NCBI GenBank assembly: GCA_008931825.1
Contig: QXVZ01029315.1
Span: forward strand, 1 to 64,000
Source of the DNA: Phallusia fumigata
Taxonomy: Eukaryota; Chordata; Ascidiacea; Phlebobranchia; Ascidiidae
Reading direction: 5' to 3'
DNA length: 64,000 nt
Shown here: one piece after another, positions 1 to 10,000 of the stretch
Layout: each line of letters starts with the position of its first letter
Position numbering within the stretch: position 1 is the first letter of the stretch
The notes under the pieces: model-generated
What the model saw: only the letters and a program-made list of their open reading frames with translations
What the model was told of the DNA's origin: nothing
The model's database searches: none
Program-made: the position numbers and the translations under genes

Positions 1-330
1 ACCATTTGATCCAGTCAAAATAATAAGTGTCTTATTCAGTAGAAACTTGAACAAGTTTAATTTGCTTTATCGCACATTTGTGATATTTCCGCTTGGTTTG
101 CTATATTGGCATCATTTGGGTTAAGCACTTTTTTGTTTACAAACATTTAACAACAAAGCGCAAAGACTAGTATCTTTTCAGACCAAAATAGGCAGATCTT
201 TCACAGCTCAAATGAGTCACACGGGATACGCTTACAAAACCGTCGTAAAAAACGCAAAACAATCTGCTTTGCAGCATCCCTAGCATCAAATCGCAAGCAA
301 AAAACACATAGAATTTTGTTGCGTCCTTAC

Positions 331-1007
331 TCTGGCACGTCGTCGACATCCCGAATGCGACCCGTCTCGAAGTTGAACCAGGGAAACACGTTGCCCGCCT
401 CATCCCTGAACGCCCCCATCACGGCATGCCGATCCTCATCGTTGGGAACCGACACAAGAATTGCTCTCACATCAGCGTAGAAAGCGTTTAGGGATTTATA
501 CCGTCGATTGTGAACAGCAAATCTCACAGCGAACAGATCGTGCGGTCGCATTGTGACGTCATCTTCAGGTTTTGGTGACGCGTGTGCGGGTGAGGCGCCC
601 TCCGACGGCGAATCTTTATGCTTTGAGATATACCATAACACTTGTTTAGCAAAACAATGAAAGGGAAAAATGTCATGTAAGGAATAAGCCTTTACAAAAA
701 AACAGTTCATTAATGGTTTGATAGGAATTTCGCAGAAGGCTGAAAATATTTGTAAACTTCAACAGAGTAGAACTTTGCGTTGCCCAAGCCGCAAATTACA
801 TTTTATTTGCTGAATCGGACCAGCTTTTTGCAATCATAAACTGGTAAATTTACTTTTTTAAGTGTGCAGTACATGGCACGGTTATGGAAGAGAGCCATAG
901 TAATCTCCTCCAATCCCGATTGAATCTCCTTCTCAATTATCGTCCTCCACGGAGGAGCTGGAAGTTGAGATAAAATCTTTCGGATCTTCTCAGCATCTGG
1001 AGTTGTT
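331..1007 (-). CDS. KMT2A/B: KMT2 exons 29-30: bromodomain region
   Basis: Exon 29 (1007-854) contains PPWRTIIEKEIQSGLEEI, similar to the EWRLALEKELQISLKQV helix that opens the MLL1 bromodomain. Exon 30 (620-331) contains NRRYKSLNAFYADVRAILVS and ends around FPWF, matching the NYTSVLEFSDDIVKII and FPWF segments. In MLL1 this bromodomain packs on PHD3 and has lost acetyl-lysine binding; sequence identity here is too low to tell. Exon 30 ends with CCAGA and donor GTAAGG at 330, phase 2, so the gene continues left. Confidence 0.82.
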
Positions 1008-4000
1008 CTATGAAAAAAAATTGTACTAGAATAAACTAGAGGGGTTGCTTTCACCACATTGTCACTGCACATGCTCTATAACTTAATTAAAATGGATTTA
1101 AACAATGTTTGGTTGACCCATTGTAGGGGGTCAGTTGGGCAACTGCTGGGGCTATGGGATCAAGTATAGAAATTGATACACCACAATGACATGTCCTGTG
1201 AAGTGTGTCTCCTTCAGAAAAATTAAAAAACAGTACTTTTAAATCGTGACCTATCTTAAATACTAACAACAAACAACGTATTTAATCTTCGTTTCAAAAT
1301 TTACCCCTTCACAGGCTCCACAAAGTTTCGAATTTCATCTTTGTCATCGTCAAGTATTTGCTTCAACTTTACTCCCCTGCTGTCGCAGTCGGGACATTTG
1401 TATTGGACATTGTCGGGTAGATGTGACAACAAAGTGTACATTTCAACTGTGACAAAACAAATTTTAACTGCCAGAAAAGATTGTTTTCGACAAAATGTAG
1501 TTTAGAGCGAACATTTATTTAAACAAAAGATTGGGTGATTTAAAGTTGAGAGTCAGATATTTAATAATAAAAATTTGAAACGAATTTAAAGTCTAAACTG
1601 CTTTCGTTTAATAGTTTATAAGTGCCTAAGAGGGAAAAAAAGTAGTTTATAAGTGATTGAAATGGAAAGAAAGTAAAGGTCCCAACACACACCTGTTAAA
1701 CTTTCACACTTCGAATGAACCCAGCGTTTACATCCAGCGCATTGAACCATGCGAGTGTCGAAATCCTCATCGCTGTAACATCTGTGATATAACAAACACG
1801 TTATTGGACTAAAGTTATACTTGAATTGCAAATGATCTCATTCTTTTCAAAATTGACCTTCTAACATGATAACGTTCAGTGTAGTAACATACCTTTGACA
1901 AATAGGGCAGTAATTCCCTTTGTCAAACAAATCTCCGCATCGCTGGCACATTGTGAAGTCGTGCGTCCAACTCGCACCAGGAAGATTGCCGGGTTTTGAC
2001 GCTCCACAACTTTGACATCGAACACATCTCATACAAACCCAAACACCACTCTCCGATTCTCTGTGAAGCAAATACAGTTTACTGAAATATCTAAACGCTT
2101 CGACCAAACTCTTTCTGTTTTAAATGTTGGTGCTTCAGTTGATTTAAAAAAGCTATGAACCGTAAGCTGAGTAAATTTCGATTTAACAAAATTTGTTTTG
2201 TTTACGACACACCAGAGAACGGCATTATTAACATTAATTTAAGTTGTTTTTATTTGTGAACTTTACTTGGTGGGGTACGAAGGTCCCAGGCATTCACTGT
2301 GGTAGGTTTTCCTGCAATGGCGGCATTCCAGAAGGTTCCGGGTTTGTCCGCAAACGTGACAATATCGACACCTAAAAAAGCAAAACATATTTCTATTTAC
2401 AAGTCCCATGCCGGTGTTTGTCAGCACGGCCCACAAAAAGACTTGCCTTTTGCACACCCAGGTGTTGTTGGCCATTGCAGCCAGTATCCGAGGTTGGTCG
2501 TGCTTTTCATCAGCACAACAAACATGGAATGGTTCACAACAGCAAGCACAGTGAACTATCCGGTTGCCAACCTGCTCCGAGGAGCCAAGCGAACCACAGA
2601 GAAAGCAGACTATACGAGGAGGAGCCGGGTTCGATGTTATAAGTGAGTGACCTCCCATTTTCCAAAGTTGTTCGAGATCGTAAGTTTCCTTCGTAAGGAT
2701 GGAAAATTAGTTCTTGTCAATTTAATTGTATTTGGTAGCAAGCGGCATTTGTATTATTAAAGGTACGTAGGTCTATAAAAAATTATGGAGAGATGTACTG
2801 AAGGGATTAATGTATATTGACACAAATGCTGTACATGTGAAGCATAACAAGCTCACTGTCTAAGAGTAAATATTCTCACAAGACACCAGGAAAATTGTCC
2901 AGCCTGAATACCTATATATTTAGATCAGTGATGTGTTCGCAATTCGAGTTAAGAATGTTGGAAACACACAACCTACACTGGACAAATCTGTGGGAATTAC
3001 ATTTACTGATATATAGGATGGAAAAGCCGTTCAACATTAGAATGTGTAACAGTGTTTCACCTTCCAATTGTCCAGTTTAACAATCGCTTGCTTGAACGGA
3101 CTGAAAACATCAGGATATGAACTGTTGTATGAAGATGGGGAAAGAAGGGAAGGCTGCTCGTTGTTTGAAGGAATCTGGCGAAGAAATTTCAAACAGGTTA
3201 CATAAGAGTGGAATATCGGACACAGAGTATGTAGCAAAATTTGCATGAACCAACATGAGATACAGTTGAAGATTTGATGGAACCGGCAGTTATGTGATCA
3301 CGGGAAGTCACGAGGTCAGGAACGTTGGATGAGAGTAAGGGAACTTTCTGTTGCTGAAGGCGGGAAGATTTTCGGGAGCCTAAAAATTTGAAAATAATTG
3401 TGGTTAAAGGTTTGACAAAGTCGTTTTTGGGACAGGTGAAAAATTAACAGTTTTTTAACATCTAAATGTACATTTTTCTGTTAGTGCTAGGCTAAACGGT
3501 AGAAAAACATATGTACCAGCTTGTTGTTCACTTCGTCTGGCTTTTTTGGTGTGTAAATTGGCAGGTATGTCTTGCTGTAAACATGTACTGCGCTTGAGAC
3601 ACTTTAAAACAACAACTTTATCGTCTCCATCTGCAGCCTCAGTGACAGCTTTTCTACAAACAAAATAAGATTGGTTGACACAGGTTTTTTCCTTTTTCGT
3701 TTGTGGATGTCTACCTGCATGGCTCACACTCGCCGCATGAAGGCGCTAGACACGCCTCGCATTTGCCGCATGGTGTCGCAACACCCAGTCGTTTTCGTGA
3801 CGGTAAACTTTTTTCCCTGCGGGCTACCATTGTGGGGTTGACAGTTTTTTGCGAGTGTTTCACGTCGTCGTCATTTTCTGATGACGAAAACTGAGGTGGG
3901 TGTTCTGAAAGTAAAAGGACGAAATCGTTAAACTCTTTCCTGCACAAACAGGCATTTTGGGTTTTAAAATACAGTTGATATCCATCTCTGTTGTACATGG

Positions 4001-7000
4001 TTTATTGATACCTTTGAGTTTTTCAGCTTCAGCAGCAATCTTGTCTCTCTCGTCTTTAGGGAGGGCACTTAGTTGGGGAGATACGTCATCATACGTCGCT
4101 TTCAATTGTCCCGTAACAAGCGAAGCCCTGTGAATGCATCATACATATTTACTTTTTTTCATTTCCTTACGAAAAACCATTTAAAAAAATTCTAAATGAA
4201 CCTTAAGGGTGTAAAGACACAAAACATGTAACAATTTGCAAATAAATACTTCTTTTACCTTCTACAAACATGTTTAATCCTTGGACCTTTTCCCAGTGAT
4301 TTAGTAGGTGGAATTTCGTTTTGTCCCTTTTTGCCTCTACTTCCCTTCCCTTCGGCCTTGCTCGCCACATTGCGATTTTTCACGTGACCTGATGACATCG
4401 TCTGGTTGGCGTCGGATTTCGAAGTCGAGGTGACGTCACCGGCGTGGAACTTGCTCGATGAAGGGAAACTCCCCTCGTTTGACGAAGACGAGTTTTTGCG
4501 AAGACCGTCTTCTAATGCTTTCATCACCGGGGCTGAGACGTACAAAGTGTTTTGGAAACACATCAAAATAGAGACTTCTAAATTTTCACACAGCGATACA
4601 ACATTAGCCACTAGCGTATGAAATATACATTTTGACCGCTTTTGTATAGAACTAATTAAAACTGTCCGCAGGCATTGCTGCAAACTCATCTGTGTTTTGT
4701 TTTTTTGCAAGCAATGAGAGTCAGAATGTTTTATCGCTAATAGGGAATGGAGAGGACCCTAGGCGTTACTACAGGACACAAATTTGAGATATGCTGTGAA
4801 GTCTTTGGTTTTGTGGTTGTAAAAAAACAAAGCTCAAATTTAATGTACTTCGGTTCCCAAGTCAAAATCATACAACGGAAACAGTTCAATCACAACAGAA
4901 AGATACACGGCGGTACTTGTGTGCAAAACCTGTTCCACTTTTTTGCAAACTCTGCTGTCATTATTAAAAAGCGTTAGTTGAAACTAGGAAAGTGTTTTAC
5001 ACATAAAGACTTCCTTGTATCTTCCCATTGTGATATAGCGGAAACCCCTACTATTCAAATATTGGAATTGTGAGTCAAGGCTTACTGGAAGTGTCGTCGG
5101 CTTTTATCCCCATCAGCTCGGGTGTGCTCGCATCATCCCACACAGGGACAGTACCAAATAAATGATAAGCTTGTTTTCGAGGTGGGCTGATAGTTGTGCT
5201 GTCGTCCGAATCTGTAGCAAGATCAATAAAAAAATAAAACATCACAAACGGTCATTTCGCTCACCTTTTTCGCCTATTTCCACCTGAACACTGTATTACT
5301 GTTACCACCGTGAAAATTTAAATAAAAAGGATAAAAGTTTTTTTGTTGTATTTGACATATGCAATAGCAACGTATTTCGTTCTAACGCACGCGCGTTGTA
5401 CAGACGATAACAGTCATACCTTCAACTGTAGGTTGTTTAATTTTCGAACCCCGCTTGTTGTGTTTTAAATGATGATGATGTCGACCGTGCTTGGGTGTGT
5501 TGGTGACATCTTGTATGTCTGAAAACGAACAGTAAACATGTTTCTGCAACTGCGCTGCCCACTACTCAATGACTTTAATTACTTTGTGCCTCCAAGCTTC
5601 TCTGCAGTTAAAATTACATAAAAGCAAAAATCACGCTTAGACACAAAGGTAATTGTGGTTTCTGATAATCAGTGTTAAGTGAACCACAGAAAAATGTTCA
5701 AGTAGTTTTTTTCGAAAATATTTTACAAAACTTGTATTCCCAGGTTACTGCACACAACTAACCCCTTTTCTTCTTTGAACGATGTTGACAAACCGGGATC
5801 CCTTTGCTTTCGAAATATTCAGCGCCCGTAGCTGAAAGGAGAGGTCGAAGTTTCGATATAATTTCGGGACGAACCTGAATGCGAAATTGCTCCAATTTAA
5901 ACAAAACAATTACGTTGAGCATTAAAATCAGGCCGTAGAATAGCTACGTATTAAAAACAGACCGAACATTTTACCCGAGTACTCAGTACAGTGCACCGTA
6001 TTTTTAACGCTCTGCACTGTCAAGCATTAAAATTTATCAAAGATCGCAAAACGAATAGAAAAGTCTCAAATCAGCACTTAAAGAATCACTGAACTCTTTA
6101 TCAAAACGCAATGGTAAATGACAATGTTTTCTGGGATTTTAATAGCGCATTATCACTGAATTTCAATAAAATCTTGACTAGGCCATTACTATGTCATATG
6201 CAGGTGTGTAGTCATAACTACCCCAGCAACACGCGAGCACCCAGTGCTAAGGTGAGATGCTTGTTGCTCAAAAATAGGACCTTAATTTATGCCATCCTGA
6301 CTATTAAAATAGTTGTTTGAAATATCGAATTCATGCTTTTTATCGTTCTGTTGATTGACCTGTAACATTTTCAGCGGGATGGGATACACTGGATTCGACA
6401 TTCTACCCTTTTCCGCTTACTTTACAAGCCAAGAACTCGCCGGCTACATACATATTTGTTGTTTGTCGACTAATACATACCACTCACAGGCAATAGATAA
6501 AGTTATTCGCCGGATACAACTTATACATTGGCGAAACAAGGCGCCGCGACATCACAACCAAAACCAAACACGGGTCGAAAGTAAAGAAAGATTGCTCATT
6601 ATTTCGGATGTTTAACATCATGTACATAGCGCTGGTGGCCTTGAAACATCATACCCAGGAAGAACCACGCATTACGCGACATCCAACATCGTCCTGCTTA
6701 CCTCATTATCCACAATGAGTCCACGATAGCACACAGATCGAAATTTGCCGCGAATCGCCAGGTTGTCATGTCCGCTTTTGAACCTGTACATTGTGTGAAT
6801 ACGCGCCCACTCTCCCGTGCCGAACCAGTGGATGCCATGCAACACGTTGTGGATCTCCCATGTTTCCCACTGCCGCACAAGCACAATTTATCATCCAAGT
6901 ATAAATGGGTAATATTTTAAATGTACTTTGATAATTTCAGCTAAAGACAAAAACCAACAAAATAATGTGCAATTTTTTTCTTAAAAAAATTTTTTTTTTT

Positions 7001-10000
7001 ATGAATTAAATTGTTTAATTTATTTTTAGTTTAATTCATTTTATGATACTTCATTGATAGTAACATGTAAAATTGACGCATTTAATTGCATTATAACTTA
7101 ACCAACGTCTCAGTGAACCATACATTCCAACTTCTTCAGGATGTTGGAAAGATTTGTTTGGATGTTTAGAATTGCTAACATAACAAACAGTACAATTACT
7201 TTTCGAGTTTTCTCTGCTCTTGGTTGGGTCATTTTGTGAAAGTTCTGTCGAGTTAGTCCCAAGTAGAGATCATCCAGACTTGAACTGTCGCTTTGTTTGC
7301 TGCCTGTTACATGAAAACAACATCGACAATGTACAAAAACAAATACAACAGGCTTTTAGTAACAATCACATACTTTTCCTGCGACGCTTTTTGGTGCCCT
7401 CTATATTCGCCTCCGCACCACTGTTCCACATTCCTCTTTCCTACATTGCAAATAAAGGTTCTGTTTTGTCTTAAACCATACAGATGACCGATCAACACCA
7501 ACTCACCCCTTTCATCTGTGACTCCAAGTTACAGGTGATGTTGTTTGTCATACCACGTTGTTTCAACTCGTTGGGGGTGAACACAGTAACATTTGGGTTG
7601 TCACTTATCTTTGGTTTTAGCTGAAGCAGTATAGAACTTTTCACCTATTTACAAAATTCAACATTATTAAACCACAAATTTTTTTCACATTAATATTTCA
7701 TACAAATGTGTTTTCTCAAAAAATATGGCCTTAAAAGTATAAAATGTACCCAGTATTAAAGGCAATATATATTGACAACATTTAGCATACATTAACACAG
7801 TTTTATTAAGCAATCAACAAAGTTGCAAATTTAAATTTTACAAATTTCCAAAAAGAATGTATTTTAAACGTTTTAACAATCAATATGATCAGGTGTGTAA
7901 AATGCACTGTACTAATGATATCACAGCAGTTGCTAAAAAAAATGCAATATTATTTTCAACGCAACAGTCAACTTTAATCAAAAGGTTGCTTGTATCCTTA
8001 CATTTTTTCAGGGGTTTTACACAAAATAACAAAACCCTGTAATACCTTGTAAGAGCTGTTGAGTAGACCAATACTTCGACACTTGCTCCCCTTCTTTCTC
8101 ACACTTAGCCAATCCCTGTGCACCTCATGGAAATCATATTGCCTAGCAACACTTGCCCAACTGGCACCAAACGTGTGAGCACCATGCAAAACATTATGAA
8201 TCTCTTGTACTGTCCATTCCTACAAAAAGCATTTGAAATACAGAAGTTGTGTTACTCCAGGGCACACCAGGTATCAAAACATGTTTTGCAAATAAAGTAC
8301 TTTTGCAATATTTGCAACATTAGAATTTTATGATGTTGAATTTGGGATTTGGTTCATATAAAATTTTGTCCCGCAATGTTTGACATTGCTTGATTAAGCT
8401 TAAATTTAGGCTACAAAAAAATTTGCAAGAATTTTTACATTTGATTTTCCAGGCTCTACAGGTTCAGTTATGATTCTCCATGTGTTTCGGGAAAGTCCAA
8501 GATCTGATATTTCTTCATTGGAAGATGCCTTTCTTCTTCTGTGTTGTGCAGGAGTTTTTTTACCCTTGGTACTCACACTTGCTAATGGCTAAAAATGTGT
8601 AACATAGAAAAAGTTGTTGCAAAACATATTGCTTCTATTTCATGTGGTATGCTTACATGTGTTTTTATTTGCCAGTACAAAATGTACTTGATCAAAAAAA
8701 AGATTTGCATGAAATTCTTTGGGCAAATTTACTTTCAGGCAATGTTCTTGTGTTGGATCATCTTTCATCCTTCGTGATATCCAACACAAGTTCAATATCA
8801 ATTTGAAAAACTTTCCCAAATTGTTAACATCCAATTAGTTTTGGATTTTAGCTAACCCTGATCCACCAATTCTGCCCTTAACCTTTTTGGGCCTCTTAAC
8901 ATTTTCACACAGCTATTTCTGGCCTGAAATTCAACTCAACTCAATTTTGCAACATGCAAACACAGACTTACCGCTTTAAAAGTTGCTTCCCTTATTATTT
9001 TTTTTCTTTGATTTTCAGCAGATTGACTTTGGGCTGCAGCATCTGAATGTTTGAACTTTGCTCTTTTTATAAGACGCTGGGCTCTGGCATGGGCACCTGC
9101 ACATAGATAGGCTAGTTAGTAGTGCATTTTTAGAAACCCTATACAAATGAATATATTGTCCCAACCATCTTTGTGTCGATTGTACAACTTGCTCTTGCCA
9201 GTTGAACCAATTTGAAAGGTTGGTTCTTTAATGAGTGGCTTTCTTCGACTAAGTTTCTGTGGGAAAAATACAATCAATACAGGTAGGCAAACCAAAGATG
9301 TTTGCATAAAAAGCATTGTGTAAACCAGATCTACACAACTACAGCCCACATGGGCCATACAAGGCTCAGTAGTCTAAAAATCAAGCGAATTTTCAGATCT
9401 TTATTGTTGGTATCCTTATTTATTGTGTCGAAACTTCCTGTTTTGTTAGTTTAGGTTGATCTTTTTACTGCAACTTGTTTTCGTTAAACAATTTTAGCAC
9501 TTGATTCCTTTAACACATGATGGTTATCACATTTAAAGCCTCTTGTTGCAACAGAGCCAAAAATTTACCACCTCTTGTTTTAGACTGCTATAGTATCAAG
9601 GGATATGTGCACAGATGAATCATATTATTGATTTATCACACAACCATTGTCATGATTGCATAGATACCAGAAAACTGTTCACACAGGAAATAGTAAATCA
9701 AATAAAGAGTAGTTGATAATGTAAAAAAGACTTGATCTCTGTTACTTAAAATGTGTTAAGGTGTAACATACAGTTGCATCTTCCTCCATTTGACGCATCA
9801 ACTTGAGGTTTTCCATTTCCATGTCCTGCCTCACTGGAATACGTGGAACTCGAACAGAGCACTGTACTGCAGAAACACTTTTTGATCCATGCACTGTTGG
9901 GGATTGACTAGAAAATGACAACAAAATTTTTACAAGATGACAAAGGAACAATAGCCACTATGGCTATAATTGATTTGAAACCAGACTTAGAACACTTCTA

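Noticed and set aside
7857-8046. Short open frames on the plus strand opposite the first Myb exon
   Set aside because: AT-rich chance frames antisense to well-supported KMT2 exons and introns.
5763-8588. Idea that the Myb exons form a separate gene nested in KMT2
   Set aside because: Same strand, continuous phase 0 into both neighbouring KMT2 blocks, and no separate start or terminal exon seen. Not fully excluded without transcripts, and the CpG boundary at 6.9 kb leaves some doubt.
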